Source: Rugamonas sp. A1-17 (GTDB lineage: Bacteria; Pseudomonadota; Gammaproteobacteria; Burkholderiales; Burkholderiaceae_D). From it: 64,000 bases of DNA. Positions 53,916 to 63,983 of this stretch are shown here, in pieces (the stretch's first letter is position 1; the number at the start of each line of letters is the position of its first letter). Made by a program: the position numbers and the translations under genes. A model generated the notes under the pieces. The model was not told the DNA's origin, made no database searches, and worked only from the letters and a program-made list of their open reading frames with translations. The stretch lies in contig JAJLPB010000001.1 of NCBI GenBank assembly GCA_025548565.1, positions 827,509 through 891,508 of the forward strand, given 5' to 3'.

Positions 53916-54802
53916 GCCGCCTTGGCTTTGTTCAGGAAGCCGAAGCTCGGACGGAAGCCCGTCACCAGCGCGGTGCCGGTGATGACGATGGCGGCGCCGG
54001 CGAAGGTGTACCAGCCCACGCTCTCCTGAAGGAACATCACTCCCCACAGGATGCCGAACAGGGGGCTGAGGAAGGTCACCGTCAGCGCCGACGACGGGCC
54101 GACATCCTGGATCAAACGGAAGTAGATCAGGTAGGCCACGCCGCTGCACAACACACCCAGGGCCAGCACCGCGCCCAGGATGCCGACGGTCGGCGCGCCC
54201 GGCGCCGGGAAGAACGGCAGCGCGGGCAGCACCAGCAGCGTGGACGCCCACATCGAGCCGTGCGCGTTGGCGAACGGCTCGACCGTCTTGGCCTGCTTGG
54301 CGTAGTTGCTGGCGATGCCGTAGTTGAAGGAGGCGAACAGCACGGCCGCGATGGCGATGCCGGCGCCGGGCTTGGCGGTCACGTGGTCGAAGCCGACCAG
54401 CAGCGCCACGCCGCAGGCGCCCAGCGCCAGGCCGAGCATCACCTTGGCGCTGACCATCTGCCGGGTCCAGACGGCGCCGATCAAGGTGCCCCACAGCGGC
54501 GTGGTGGCGTTCAGCACGGCCAGCAGGGAGGCCGACAGCGTGCGCGCGGCGAAGGCGAACATCAGGAACGGCAGCGCGGAGTTGAACAGGCCGAGGATCA
54601 GGTAGTGCTTCCAGTGCTGGCGCAGGTTCAGCGGCTTTTTCAGCGCCAGCGCGATCGCCGCCAGGAACAGTGAGGCGAACAGCACGCGGTATTCGATCAG
54701 CACGGCCGCGCCCAGCACCGGCGCGGCGATGCGCATGAACAGGAAGGAGCCGCCCCAGATGGCGGCGAGGAGTATCAGTCGAAACAGGTTGGCGGTGCTC
54801 AT
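53912..54802 (-). CDS. EamA-family DMT transporter
   Basis: A 296-residue ten-helix inner-membrane transporter. The first repeat begins ILLAAIWGGSFLFMRIAAPVLG; the second has VLCSGVAYLIYFRLIQDVGPSSALTVTFLSPLFGILWGV. The substrate is not evident. It is upstream of and coupled to the alkA-like gene through an ATGA overlap, an association without obvious functional logic. The start at 54802 has a tolerable ribosome site; the open frame extends upstream without homology. Confidence 0.86.
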   Translation of the reverse strand: MSTANLFRLILLAAIWGGSFLFMRIAAPVLGAAVLIEYRVLFASLFLAAIALALKKPLNLRQHWKHYLILGLFNSALPFLMFAFAARTLSASLLAVLNATTPLWGTLIGAVWTRQMVSAKVMLGLALGACGVALLVGFDHVTAKPGAGIAIAAVLFASFNYGIASNYAKQAKTVEPFANAHGSMWASTLLVLPALPFFPAPGAPTVGILGAVLALGVLCSGVAYLIYFRLIQDVGPSSALTVTFLSPLFGILWGVMFLQESVGWYTFAGAAIVITGTALVTGFRPSFGFLNKAKAA

Positions 54803-54897
54803 GCGAAGTCCAGTGGTTGGAGGGTGCGCTATTGTCCCGTACCCGGGAGCGGCGGGCCACCCGGTTCTTGCTTTTGAATTGTCCGTGCTTGCGCTTC

Positions 54898-55920
54898 TTA
54901 CGCGGCGCCCAGATCCACCGCGCACGCGCTTTCGCCCGGCGCGCTTGGCGTGGCCGCGTGCGGGACCAGCATCGCGGCCGGCACGCCGTTCTTAATCGCG
55001 GTCATCTCGGCCAGGATGGAGATGGCGATCTCGGACGGCGTCTTGCTGCCGATGTACAGGCCGATCGGCCCGTGCAGGCGCGCCAGCTGCTCGCGCGTCA
55101 GGTCGAACTCCAGCAGCCGCTCGCGGCGCTTGCCGTTGTTCAGGCGCGAGCCGATGGCGCCGACGTAGAACGCCTCCGACTTCAAGGCCTCCATCAGCGC
55201 CAGGTCGTCCAGCTTGGGGTCGTGGGTCAGCGCGACGACGGCGCTGCGGCGGTCCAGTTGCAGGGCCAGCACGACATCGTCCGGCATCTCGTGCACCAGC
55301 TGCACGCCGTCGACCTGCCAGCCTGCGCGGTATTCCTCGCGCGGGTCGCAGACGATGACGTGGTAGTCCATGGCGGTGGCGATCTGCGCCAGGAAGCGCG
55401 ACAGCTGGCCGGCGCCGATGATCAGCAACCGCCAGCGCGGGCCGTGCAGGCTCACCATGGCGCGCTCGCTGACCTGCATCTGCGCGCCCGGCGGGGCCTT
55501 GGACAGTTCGACCTCGCCGGAACGCAGGTCCAGCCGGCGCTGCACCAGTTCGTGCGCCTCCAGCCGTTCCAGCAGCTCGGCGACGCGGCTGCGCGCCGAC
55601 AGCGGCTCGATCGCCAGCTCGATGGTGCCGCCGCAGGGCAGGCCGAATCGGTGGGCCTCGTCGGCGGTGATGCCGTAGCTGACGATTTCCGGCGTCGTGC
55701 GGCGTATGCCCTCGTTGCGCACGCGGGCGATCAGGTCGTCCTCGATGCAGCCGCCGGAAACGGAGCCGATCACCGTGCCATCCTCGCAGATGGCCAGCGT
55801 GGCGCCCACCGGACGGGGACTGGAGCCCCAGGTCTTGATGACGGTGATCAATTCGCAGCGGCGCCCTGCGGCGATCCATGCTGCGCTGGTTTTGAGTACT
55901 TCGAGGTCGATGCTGTCCAT
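54898..55920 (-). CDS. xdhC: XdhC/CoxI-family molybdoenzyme maturation protein
   Basis: A 340-residue protein of the XdhC family, which inserts or protects the sulfurated molybdenum cofactor of xanthine dehydrogenase-type enzymes. It shows IKTWGSSPRPVGATLAICEDGTVIGSVSGGCIEDDL (pieces TWGSSPRPVGA, SGGCIEDDL), a Rossmann loop LLIIGAGQLSRFLAQIA and DPREEYRAGW, then LTHDPKLDD and GPIGLYIGSKTPSEIAISILAE. No molybdoenzyme gene is in the window, so its target is elsewhere. Confidence 0.9.
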   Translation of the reverse strand: MDSIDLEVLKTSAAWIAAGRRCELITVIKTWGSSPRPVGATLAICEDGTVIGSVSGGCIEDDLIARVRNEGIRRTTPEIVSYGITADEAHRFGLPCGGTIELAIEPLSARSRVAELLERLEAHELVQRRLDLRSGEVELSKAPPGAQMQVSERAMVSLHGPRWRLLIIGAGQLSRFLAQIATAMDYHVIVCDPREEYRAGWQVDGVQLVHEMPDDVVLALQLDRRSAVVALTHDPKLDDLALMEALKSEAFYVGAIGSRLNNGKRRERLLEFDLTREQLARLHGPIGLYIGSKTPSEIAISILAEMTAIKNGVPAAMLVPHAATPSAPGESACAVDLGAA

Positions 55921-55963
55921 GGATGGAATATACTACGGCTCTCTAAAGCTTGCAGGAACTGCC

Positions 55964-56095
55964 ATGACCAATCCCAAGGAAGACGACGGCTCGCCCAAAT
56001 TCGGCCGCCTGCTGATCGTGTTGATACTCGCCGTGCTGGTATGCGTGGGCCTGACCTGGCTGATGGGGAACGTGTTCCCCAACTTCCCGAACTAA
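55964..56095 (+). CDS. 43-residue single-pass membrane protein
   Basis: Starts MTNPKEDDGSPKFGR with a hydrophobic helix LLIVLILAVLVCVGLTWLM and a short NVFPNFPN tail. The ATG at 55964 has AGGAAC upstream. It is flanked by the divergent XdhC gene and the convergent next gene. The shape (short acidic N-end, one helix) is typical of small membrane proteins; no function is inferred. Confidence 0.55.
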   Translation: MTNPKEDDGSPKFGRLLIVLILAVLVCVGLTWLMGNVFPNFPN

Positions 56096-56108
56096 GCCGC
56101 TTGCAGGC

Positions 56109-56501
56109 TTATTTGCACACCACGGACAGCGCGTTGTCGAACGGGCTGTCCGGAACGATGTCTTCCGGGTTGAACTTCTCGTATTTGTAGTTTTCAACCG
56201 GCTCGCCCTTGCCCATGGCCTCGGGGTAGAACACTTGCGACAGCAGCACGGTGGTGCGGTCTTCGCAGGCGTACAGGTGCAGCGCCTTGACCGAGCGGTA
56301 GGGCCGGCCCTCGGGCGTGGTTTGCGCCTTGCCGAAGCTGCGCATGGACCAGGCCTTGCGCGTCTTGTCGGCCTTGATGATGCTGGCTTTGTCGATGTAG
56401 AAGACGCCGGCGCCATCGCCCTTCACCCGGGCCCACTTCGCCGCCTGGGCCCAGCTACACATCAGTATCAAGATGATTGCCAACAGGCCCGGCTTGTTCA
56501 T
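56109..56501 (-). CDS. exported protein, surface-adhesin E-like
   Basis: A 130-residue protein with signal peptide LLAIILILMCSWAQA. The mature part W-A-R-V...GVFYIDKASIIKADKTRKAWSM looks like the surface-adhesin protein E family (short beta-sandwich with W and D-x-S-I). It has two cysteines (HLYACED, and VVCK at the end) that could form a disulfide. Ends just past the small membrane gene, convergent. Adhesin naming is historic and not functional proof. Also lies 14 bp after the M48-like gene. Confidence 0.65.
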   Translation of the reverse strand: MNKPGLLAIILILMCSWAQAAKWARVKGDGAGVFYIDKASIIKADKTRKAWSMRSFGKAQTTPEGRPYRSVKALHLYACEDRTTVLLSQVFYPEAMGKGEPVENYKYEKFNPEDIVPDSPFDNALSVVCK

Positions 56502-56515
56502 GGCGGTCTCTCAGG

Positions 56516-57616
56516 TTAGGGCACCAGCGGTTTCTTGGCCGCCTGCTTGGCTTTGATTTCGGCGATGGTCTTGTCGATCACCGACAGGCGGTAGTGGACG
56601 GCGGGGTGGATGGCAGTATACCCGTTCAGCACCGTGGCGGGATATTGGCCGGCCAGGCGCTGCCAGAAGGCGTGGGCGTGGTCCAGGCTATAGCCGGCGC
56701 GCGCCACCATGTACAGCGACAGGTAGTCGGCCGCCGCGTCCAGCTCCTGCGGCATGGGCTTGACGCCGCCGGTGGTGATCAGCATGGTCAGGTCGGGACG
56801 CACGGACACCAGGTTGTCGATGATGCCGCCGACCGTGTAGGCCGAGCGGGTGGTGGCCGCGTGGCCCAGCACATTGTGGGCGATGTCCTTGGCCAGCACG
56901 TAGGCGATGGCTTCGTCGCTCTGCGCGAAGTTCACCATGCCGCGCGTGATCAGCACGCGCTGGCCGTCGGAGTAGGCGTTGATGTTGTCCGAATTGCCGA
57001 TGTCGATCTTGAAGGCGCAGGCACGCGTGACCGGCACGTTGAGCGCCTGGTTGCGGCCATCGCGCGCGACGATCAGGTTGAGCGACTGGTGGCCGGAGAC
57101 CAGCGGGCCGAGGATGCCGGCGGCCAGCGTCTCGGCGTTCTGGCCGGTGGGCAGGCTCTTGCCCTCGGCGGCGACCAGGCCGTCGCCCTTGCGCAGGCCG
57201 GCGCGCGCGGCGCCGCTGCCGGCCAGCACGCTGGCCACTTCGAGGCGGTCGCCATAGTTCAGCACCGCCTGCGCGGCGTCGACGAATTCGCCGGTGTAGG
57301 AGAATTTGTTCTTGGCGGTGAAGCCGAGCAGGTTGCGCGCCTGCGTGCGGCACAGGTCCGCGTTGTTGATCAACAGCGGGCCGGCGATGCGGTACAGGCG
57401 GTCCTGCAGCGCCACCATCTGGGTCAGGGCTTCGCGCGCGGCGGCCATCTTGGCGGTGACCACCGGCGGTTCCTCGTTGATGACGCGCGCCACCACCGGT
57501 TCGGTCGGCGCGGGCGCCGGTTTGGACTTGAAGGACGAGCAGGCCGACAGCAGCATGGCCGCCGCCAGCAAAGACAATGGAGCGAGTTTATTGATCTTGT
57601 TCGTCTGCTGGGCCAT
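56516..57616 (-). CDS. M48 metallopeptidase-like lipoprotein with altered zinc motif and PDZ region
   Basis: A 366-residue lipoprotein: signal with lipobox LLSAC (C26), a PDZ-like segment around 118-195 (VASVLAGSGAARAGLRKGDGLVA), and an M48-type region. The zinc motif that should read HExxH is KDIAH at 243-247 (codons AAG GAC ATC GCC CAC), so the first His and the catalytic Glu are replaced; the second H remains and NVLGH follows. The later acid segment ELDAAADYLSLYMVARAGY is M48-like. The protein is therefore probably not a protease in this strain. ATG 57616 gives a lipobox at the right place. Lies after dut. Confidence 0.72.
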   Translation of the reverse strand: MAQQTNKINKLAPLSLLAAAMLLSACSSFKSKPAPAPTEPVVARVINEEPPVVTAKMAAAREALTQMVALQDRLYRIAGPLLINNADLCRTQARNLLGFTAKNKFSYTGEFVDAAQAVLNYGDRLEVASVLAGSGAARAGLRKGDGLVAAEGKSLPTGQNAETLAAGILGPLVSGHQSLNLIVARDGRNQALNVPVTRACAFKIDIGNSDNINAYSDGQRVLITRGMVNFAQSDEAIAYVLAKDIAHNVLGHAATTRSAYTVGGIIDNLVSVRPDLTMLITTGGVKPMPQELDAAADYLSLYMVARAGYSLDHAHAFWQRLAGQYPATVLNGYTAIHPAVHYRLSVIDKTIAEIKAKQAAKKPLVP

Positions 57617-57638
57617 CCGGGGTCTCCGTGTATTGTTG

Positions 57639-58088
57639 TTAGTGTTTGCCGGTGCTGCCAAAACCGCCTTCACCGCGCTCGCTGTCGCCGAATTCCTCGA
57701 CCACGTTGAAGCCCACCTGTACCACCGGCACGATGATCAGCTGCGCCAGGCGTTCCATCGGATTCAGCGTGAAGGCGCTGTGGCCGCGGTTCCAGGTCGA
57801 GATCATCAACTGGCCCTGGTAGTCGGAATCGATCAAGCCTACCAGATTCCCCAGCACGATACCGTTTTTGTGGCCCATGCCGCTGCGCGGCAGGATCATG
57901 GCGGCGTAGCCCGGATCGGCGACATGGATCGCCAGGCCGGTTGGAATCAGCACGGTCTGTCCGGCTTCGATGACCATGGGCGCGTCGATGCAGGCGCGCA
58001 GATCGAGGCCGGCGGAACCTGGCGTGGCGTAGGCCGGCATCTGGTCTTTCATGCGCGGGTCGAGGATTTTGACGTCGATGTTCTTCAT
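57639..58088 (-). CDS. dut: dUTP diphosphatase
   Basis: A 149-residue trimeric dUTPase hydrolysing dUTP to dUMP, keeping uracil out of DNA. Conserved motifs in order: [38 protein letters not shown] (pieces [15 protein letters not shown]), ERLAQLI and the C-terminal [10 protein letters not shown] that closes on substrate. Its start ends directly at the coaBC stop, an ordinary coaBC-dut arrangement. Confidence 0.97.
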   Translation of the reverse strand: MKNIDVKILDPRMKDQMPAYATPGSAGLDLRACIDAPMVIEAGQTVLIPTGLAIHVADPGYAAMILPRSGMGHKNGIVLGNLVGLIDSDYQGQLMISTWNRGHSAFTLNPMERLAQLIIVPVVQVGFNVVEEFGDSERGEGGFGSTGKH

Positions 58089-59315
58089 TTAATTGGCAAA
58101 TAAGGAGTGCTGGGAGATCCGTTTCGAGATCTCGGAAATCAGTTGGCGCGCCAGCGTGAGCTTGTCGGCGCGCGGCAAAATGGTGTGGCCGTTTTCATCG
58201 AACAGGATGATGGTGTTGTCGTCCTGGCCGAAGGTGTGGTGGCCGATATTCCCCACTAGCAGGGGGATGCCTTTTTTCTCGCGCTTGTCGGCGCCGAACT
58301 GGATCAGGTTTTCCGATTCGGCGGCGAAGCCCACGCAGTAGGGATAGCCGGCCAGCGTGGTGCGCGCGGCGACACTGGCGAGGATGTCCGGATTCTGTTC
58401 GAACTTCAGGTCCGGCACCGAGCCGTCCGGGTTCTTCTTCAGTTTCTGCTCGCTGGAGTTGGACACGCGCCAGTCGGCCACCGCCGCCACCGCGATGAAG
58501 ATGTGCTGGTGGTCGACATTGGCCATGACCGCGTCGTGCATCTGCAGCGCGCTTTGCACGTTGATGCGCTGGACGCCGAACGGCGCCGGCAGCGCGGTCG
58601 GGCCGGACACCAGCACCACCTCGGCGCCGGCTTCGCGCGCGGCGCGCGCCACGGCGTAGCCCATCTTGCCCGAGGACAGATTGGTGATGCCGCGCACCGG
58701 GTCGATCGGCTCGAAGGTCGGGCCGGCGGTGATCAGGATGCGCTTGCCCGCCAGGACCTTGGGCTGGAACGACGCGATCAGCTCTTCGAGCAGCTGCGCC
58801 GGTTCCAGCATGCGGCCCATGCCCACTTCGCCGCAGGCCTGGTCGCCGGAGGCGGGGCCGAACAGCACGATGCCGTCGTCGCGTAGCTGCTGCACGTTGC
58901 GCTGGGTGGCGGGGTTCTGCCACATCTCGACGTTCATGGCCGGCGCCACCAGCAGCGGCACCAGGCGCGGACGCGCCAGGCACATGGTCGACAGCAGGTC
59001 GTCGCAGACGCCGTGCGCCAGCTTGTAGATGAAGTCCGCCGAGCAGGGCGCGACCAGGATGGCGTCGGCGTCGCGGGTGACGTCGATGTGGGCCATGTTG
59101 TTGTCGACGCGCGGATCCCACTGGCTGCTGAACACCTTGTTGCCGGACAGCGCCTGCATGGTGACGGCGGTGATGAAGTGGGTGGCGGCGTCGGTCATCA
59201 CCACCTGCACCGAGGCGCCGGCCTTGGTCAGCGCGCGGCACAGTTCCGCCGCCTTGTAGCAGGCCACGCCGCCGGACAGGCCGAGGACGATTTTCTTGCC
59301 GGTCAATTCCATCAT
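58089..59315 (-). CDS. coaBC: bifunctional phosphopantothenoylcysteine decarboxylase/synthetase
   Basis: A 408-residue enzyme making 4'-phosphopantetheine for coenzyme A. The N-terminal CoaC flavodomain has LGLSGGVACYKAAELCR, AATHFITAVTMQALSGN, PAMNVEMWQNPA and the CGEVGMGRM cysteine loop. The C-terminal CoaB has ITAGPTFEPIDPVRGITNLSSGKMGYAVAR, VQSALQMHDAV, FAAESENL and KKGIPLLVGN. Two adjacent ATG codons could start it; the first is listed. Between lspA and dut. Confidence 0.95.
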   Translation of the reverse strand: MMELTGKKIVLGLSGGVACYKAAELCRALTKAGASVQVVMTDAATHFITAVTMQALSGNKVFSSQWDPRVDNNMAHIDVTRDADAILVAPCSADFIYKLAHGVCDDLLSTMCLARPRLVPLLVAPAMNVEMWQNPATQRNVQQLRDDGIVLFGPASGDQACGEVGMGRMLEPAQLLEELIASFQPKVLAGKRILITAGPTFEPIDPVRGITNLSSGKMGYAVARAAREAGAEVVLVSGPTALPAPFGVQRINVQSALQMHDAVMANVDHQHIFIAVAAVADWRVSNSSEQKLKKNPDGSVPDLKFEQNPDILASVAARTTLAGYPYCVGFAAESENLIQFGADKREKKGIPLLVGNIGHHTFGQDDNTIILFDENGHTILPRADKLTLARQLISEISKRISQHSLFAN

Positions 59316-59330
59316 GATGTGCTGCCCCAG

Positions 59331-59834
59331 TTAGCGGTTCACCCGGCGCAGCTCATCGAGGATGAACAGCGCCGCGCCGATGCAGATGGCCGAATCGGCG
59401 ATGTTAAACGCCGGGAAGTGGCCCAATGCACCCCAGTGGAAATCGAGGAAGTCGACCACGTGGCCGTACAGGATGCGGTCGATGACGTTGCCGATGGCGC
59501 CGCCCAGGATCAGCGACAGCGCCCACGAGAACATGCGCTGGCTGCCGTGCTTTTTCAGCAGCACGATGATCCACACCGCCGCGCCCAGGGCGATGGCGGT
59601 GAAGAAGTAGCGCTGCCACCCGCCGCTGTTCTGCAGGAAGCTGAACGCCGCGCCCTTGTTATAGGCCAGCACCAGGTTGAAGAAGGAGGTGATGACTTTC
59701 TCTTCGCCGAGCTGGAAGGTCTTGGTGATGGTGATCTTGGACAGCTGGTCGAACAGGATGACGATGGCGGCAATGCCCAGCCAGGGCGTGAGGCTGCCCG
59801 AGGATTTGGTCGGAAAGATTTTTTTGGTGGCCAT
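59331..59834 (-). CDS. lspA: prolipoprotein signal peptidase II
   Basis: A 167-residue inner-membrane aspartyl protease cleaving lipoprotein signals. It has four helices, the [21 protein letters not shown] loop, and the two catalytic aspartates in GNVIDRI and [11 protein letters not shown]. Read after ileS, the ileS-lspA order of many proteobacteria. Confidence 0.97.
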   Translation of the reverse strand: MATKKIFPTKSSGSLTPWLGIAAIVILFDQLSKITITKTFQLGEEKVITSFFNLVLAYNKGAAFSFLQNSGGWQRYFFTAIALGAAVWIIVLLKKHGSQRMFSWALSLILGGAIGNVIDRILYGHVVDFLDFHWGALGHFPAFNIADSAICIGAALFILDELRRVNR

Positions 59835-59898
59835 AAAATTTCAGATTGGTTCGTGGCGACGGCGCCGCCGCTCCCGGTGGGGAACGGCGGCCCTCATA

Positions 59899-62766
59899 TT
59901 AAGCGAACTTGCGTTTTTCGCCCGCACCGAACAGATTGCTGTGGCAACGGCCGCACAGGGTCGGATGGTCCGCGTGCGAGCCGACATCGGCGCGGTAGTG
60001 CCAGCAACGCTCGCACTTCTCCGCCGTGGACGCGGCCACTTCGACCGCTTCCTCCGCCTCGCTCGCCACCTGCACCGCCTTGGCGGCCGAGGTGATGAAG
60101 ACGAACTTCAGGTCGTCGTCCAGGCTGGCCAGCAGCTGGTACTTGTCGCCGGCGGCCTTGATGGTCAGCTCCGCCTGCAGCGAGGAGCCGATCGCGCCCG
60201 AGGTGCGCACGTCTTCCAGCTGCTTGGTGACGTCGTTGCGGACCGCGCGCAGGGCCGTGTATTTGGCCAGCAGCGCGGCGGCATCGGCCGCTTCCGGCAG
60301 CTTCCACCAGGTCTGCGTGAAGATGGTTTCGTCGCTGGCCTTGTAGGCTTCCGCGCCGGCGAAGATCGCCCATGCCTCTTCCGCCGTGAACGACAGCGCC
60401 GGCGCCATCACGCGCAGCAGGCTTTGCGTGATGTGCCACAGCGCGGTCTGCGCCGAGCGGCGCGCGTGCGAGGTGACGGCGGTGGTGTACAGGCGGTCCT
60501 TGAGCACGTCCAGGTAGAAGCCGCCCAGGTCTTCCGAGCAGAAGTTCTGCAGCTTGGAATACACCGGCTGGAATTCATACTGCATGTAGTGCTCGGCGAT
60601 TTCCGCCTGCAGCGACGCCATGTTGGCGACGGCGTAGCGGTCGATCTCCAGCATGTCGTCGATCGCCACCGCGTCCCTGGCGGCGTCGAAGTCCGACAGG
60701 TTGGCCAGCAGGAAGCGCAGCGTGTTGCGGATGCGGCGATAGGCTTCGGTCACGCGCTTGAGGATCTCGTCGGAGATCGACAGCTCGCCGGTGTAGTCGG
60801 TGGTGGCCACCCACAGGCGCAGCATGTCGGCGCCCAGCTTGTTCCACACGTCCTGCGGCGCGATGGTGTTGCCGATCGACTTGGACATCTTCTTGCCTTC
60901 GCCGTCGACCACGAAGCCGTGGGTCAGCAGCGCCTTGTACGGCGGGGCGCCGTTCAGCATCGAGGACGTCAGCAGCGAGGAGTGGAACCAGCCGCGGTGC
61001 TGGTCCGAACCTTCCAGATACAGGTCGGCAGGGAAGGCCGATTGCTCCTTGTGCGAGCCGCGCAGCACGGTCTGGTGGGTCGAGCCGGAATCGAACCAGA
61101 CGTCCAGCGTGTCCTTGTTCTTTTCATAGGCCGACGCTTCGTCGCCGATCAGGTCTTTCAGGTCCAGCGCCAGCCAGGCGTCGATGCCGCTCTTCTCGAT
61201 CAGCTTCGCCACTTGTTCCAGCAGTTCCGGGGTGCGCGGATGCAGCGCGCCGGTTTCCTTGTGGACCACGAAGGCCATCGGCACGCCCCACTGGCGCTGG
61301 CGCGACAGGGTCCAGTCGGGACGGTTGGCGATCATGCCGTGCAGGCGCGCCTTGCCCCAGTCCGGGAAGAACTTGGTCTCGTCGATGCCTTTGAGCGCGG
61401 TTTCGCGCAGCGTGTGGCCGCCGTCCTTCGGCTTCACATCCATGCCGGCGAACCACTGCGAGGTGGCGCGGTAGATGATCGGCGTCTTGTGGCGCCAGCA
61501 GTGCATGTAGCTGTGGTCGAACATCTTCACTTCGAACAGCGCGCCCGCTTCCTTCAGGGCGGCGCAGATCGGCTTGGAGGCTTCCCAGATCGTCATGCCG
61601 CCGAACAGCGGCAGCGAGGCGGCGTATTTGCCGTCGCCCATGACCGGGGTCAGGATGTTCTCGTCCTTCATGCCATGCGCGCGGCAGGAGATGAAGTCGT
61701 CCAGGCCGTAGGCTGGCGCCGAGTGGACCACGCCGGTGCCGCTTTCGGTGGTCACGTATTCGGCCAGGTACATCGGCGACATGCGGTCGAAGAAGGCGTC
61801 CGAGGCGTGCAGCGGATGGCGGAAGCTGATGCCGCCCAGCGCCGCGCCGTGGCAGGTGGCGATGGTGGTGCCTTCGAGCTTGTAGCGCGCCAGGCAGGCT
61901 TCGACCAGGTCCTGCGCCAGGATCAGCAGCAATGGCTGGCCGTCACGCTCGGTCTGCACCAGCGAGTAGATCACTTCCGCGTTGACGTTCAGCGCCTGGT
62001 TGGACGGGATGGTCCACGGGGTGGTGGTCCAGATGACGATGAAGCCGTTCTCGGTCGGCAGCTTGTCCATGCCGAAGGCGGTGGCCAGCTTGTCGAATTC
62101 GGCGAACTTGAAGCCGACGTCGATGGCCGGATCGCGCTTGTCCTGGTATTCCACTTCGGCTTCGGCCAGGGCGGACTGGCAGTCGAAGCACCAGTTGACC
62201 GGCTTCAGGCCTCGGTAGACGTAGCCTTTCTTCAGCAGCTGGCCGAGGGCGCGCAGTTCGTCGGCCTCGTTCGAATAGTTCATGGTCAGGTAAGGGTTCT
62301 GCCATTCGCCCAGCACGCCCAGGCGGATGAAGTCCTTGCGCTGGCGGTCGACCTGCTCGTAGGCGTAGGCGCGGGCCTTGGTCAGCACTTCGGCGGTCGG
62401 CAGGTTTTTGCCGTACAGTTTTTCGATCTGGATCTCGATCGGCATGCCATGGCAATCCCAGCCCGGCACGTAGGGCGCGTCGTAGCCGGCCATGCCGCGG
62501 GCCTTGACCACCATGTCCTTCAGGATCTTGTTGACGGCGTGGCCGATGTGGATGTCGCCGTTGGCGTACGGCGGGCCGTCGTGCAGGATGAATTTAGGAC
62601 GGCCGGCGGCGGCTTTGCGCACACGCTCGTAGATCTTCTTGTCTTGCCATTCCTTGACCCAGTTGGGCTCGCGCTTGGCCATATCGCCGCGCATCGGGAA
62701 CGGGGTTTCGGTCATGTTGACCGGGTATTTACTTTCAGGCTTTTTTGCGGATTTGTTATCGGACAT
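59899..62766 (-). CDS. ileS: isoleucyl-tRNA synthetase
   Basis: A 955-residue class I synthetase charging tRNA-Ile. The HIGH motif reads IHIGHAVNK and KMSKS reads KKMSKSIGN; the [15 protein letters not shown] stretch marks the editing domain with [28 protein letters not shown] is in the catalytic core. The C-terminal zinc finger has CERCWHYR and CGRCHSN, characteristic of bacterial (type 1) IleRS. No resistance-type features. Confidence 0.98.
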   Translation of the reverse strand: MSDNKSAKKPESKYPVNMTETPFPMRGDMAKREPNWVKEWQDKKIYERVRKAAAGRPKFILHDGPPYANGDIHIGHAVNKILKDMVVKARGMAGYDAPYVPGWDCHGMPIEIQIEKLYGKNLPTAEVLTKARAYAYEQVDRQRKDFIRLGVLGEWQNPYLTMNYSNEADELRALGQLLKKGYVYRGLKPVNWCFDCQSALAEAEVEYQDKRDPAIDVGFKFAEFDKLATAFGMDKLPTENGFIVIWTTTPWTIPSNQALNVNAEVIYSLVQTERDGQPLLLILAQDLVEACLARYKLEGTTIATCHGAALGGISFRHPLHASDAFFDRMSPMYLAEYVTTESGTGVVHSAPAYGLDDFISCRAHGMKDENILTPVMGDGKYAASLPLFGGMTIWEASKPICAALKEAGALFEVKMFDHSYMHCWRHKTPIIYRATSQWFAGMDVKPKDGGHTLRETALKGIDETKFFPDWGKARLHGMIANRPDWTLSRQRQWGVPMAFVVHKETGALHPRTPELLEQVAKLIEKSGIDAWLALDLKDLIGDEASAYEKNKDTLDVWFDSGSTHQTVLRGSHKEQSAFPADLYLEGSDQHRGWFHSSLLTSSMLNGAPPYKALLTHGFVVDGEGKKMSKSIGNTIAPQDVWNKLGADMLRLWVATTDYTGELSISDEILKRVTEAYRRIRNTLRFLLANLSDFDAARDAVAIDDMLEIDRYAVANMASLQAEIAEHYMQYEFQPVYSKLQNFCSEDLGGFYLDVLKDRLYTTAVTSHARRSAQTALWHITQSLLRVMAPALSFTAEEAWAIFAGAEAYKASDETIFTQTWWKLPEAADAAALLAKYTALRAVRNDVTKQLEDVRTSGAIGSSLQAELTIKAAGDKYQLLASLDDDLKFVFITSAAKAVQVASEAEEAVEVAASTAEKCERCWHYRADVGSHADHPTLCGRCHSNLFGAGEKRKFA

Positions 62767-62832
62767 GGTTATCTTCGGTGATTTTTTATTCGGGGAGTTC
62801 TGTGTAGCCGGCGCGCGTAGCTGGTCGCGCGG

Positions 62833-63816
62833 TTAAATTCGGTCGGTGGCCGTGATGGCGCCTTCGCGTTCCTTGAAGCGTTCGGCAAAATACGCGCGGG
62901 CGATGTCGGCATCGCGGTGGATGGCGGCGGTCAGTGTCGGCAGGTCGACGTATTTTTCCTCGTCGCGGATCTTGTGCAGGAATTCGACGCGCACCTGCGC
63001 GCCATAGCAGCTCTGGGCGAAGTCGAAGACGTGCACCTCCAGCAGCACGCGGCCGCTGTCGTCGACGGTGGGGCGCACGCCCAGGCTGGCCACGGCCGGC
63101 AGCGGGTGCTCGGCCAGGCCGTGCACCTGCACGATGAAGATGCCGGCCAGCGCGGGGCGGTGCGGCACGCGCAGGTTCAGCGTGGGGAAGCCGAGCGTGC
63201 GGCCCAGCTTCTGGCCATGGATCACGTGGCCGGAGATGGCGTAGGGATGGCCCAGCAGCGCCTCGGCATGGGCGAAGTCGCCCGTGCCCAGCGCGGCGCG
63301 CACGGCGGAGGAGGAGATGCGGGTGCTGCCGTTCATCACGGTGGGCAGGGTCTCGACGTGGAAGCCGTATTGCTTGCCCGCTTCCAGCAGCATCTGCACG
63401 TTGCCGGCGCGGCGGGCGCCGTAGCAGAAGTCGTCGCCGACCATCAGCCATTTGACATGCAGGCCCTCGACCAGCACCTTTTCGGTGAATTCCTGCGGCG
63501 TGAGCGCGGCGAAATGGGCCGAGAAGTGCTCCACGATGACGCGGTCGATGCCGTTGTCGGACAGCGATTGCAGCTTGTCGCGCAGGTTGGCGATGCGGGC
63601 CGGGGCTTTCGACAGGTCGCCGGCCTTCTGGGCGAAGAATTCGCGCGGATGCGGCTCGAAGGTCATCACGGCCGCTTCCAGCCCGAGGCTGGTGGCGGCT
63701 GCGCGCACGCGGCCCAGCAAGGCCTGGTGGCCGAGGTGGACGCCGTCGAAATTGCCGATCGTGAGCGCGCACGGCGCGCGCGCCGCTGCATTGGGTAGAC
63801 CGCGAAATACCTTCAT
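62833..63816 (-). CDS. ribF: bifunctional riboflavin kinase/FAD synthetase
   Basis: A 327-residue enzyme making FMN and then FAD. The N-terminal FAD synthetase part has TIGNFDGVHLGHQALLGRV, VMTFEPHPREFFA and VGDDFCYGARRAGN; the C-terminal kinase part has GHVIHGQKLGRTLGFPTLNL, VHVFDFAQSCYGAQVRVEFLHKIRDEEKY (pieces VRVEFLHKIRDEEKY). First of the ribF-ileS-lspA-coaBC-dut cluster. Confidence 0.95.
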   Translation of the reverse strand: MKVFRGLPNAAARAPCALTIGNFDGVHLGHQALLGRVRAAATSLGLEAAVMTFEPHPREFFAQKAGDLSKAPARIANLRDKLQSLSDNGIDRVIVEHFSAHFAALTPQEFTEKVLVEGLHVKWLMVGDDFCYGARRAGNVQMLLEAGKQYGFHVETLPTVMNGSTRISSSAVRAALGTGDFAHAEALLGHPYAISGHVIHGQKLGRTLGFPTLNLRVPHRPALAGIFIVQVHGLAEHPLPAVASLGVRPTVDDSGRVLLEVHVFDFAQSCYGAQVRVEFLHKIRDEEKYVDLPTLTAAIHRDADIARAYFAERFKEREGAITATDRI

Positions 63817-63903
63817 GGGAATCTGGTGGAAACTGTCGCTAAATGGAGGATTATACGGTTTGTTTGCCGTAGCCGACAGTTAACCCGCAAAGCGGCCCCG
63901 CCT

Positions 63904-63983
63904 GTCGTTCCCGCGCAGTCGGGAACCCATGTTGAGTTTGAACCGGATGCGTGGCATGGATTCCCGCTTGCGCGGGAATGACG
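63904..63983. repeat. REP-like inverted pair
   Basis: Two degenerate units, 63904-63931 and 63955-63983, each contain a TTCCCGC...GCGGGAA hairpin and point opposite ways, the classic layout of repetitive extragenic palindromes. The sequence type (TTCCCGCnnnnGCGGGAA) is widespread in proteobacteria. It lies upstream of ribF in otherwise empty DNA. Confidence 0.6.

Noticed and set aside
59677..62781. 1034-codon open frame on the plus strand
   Set aside because: It is exactly antisense to ileS; long antisense frames are common in high-GC genes, and its translation is low-complexity Arg/Val/Gly/His-rich.
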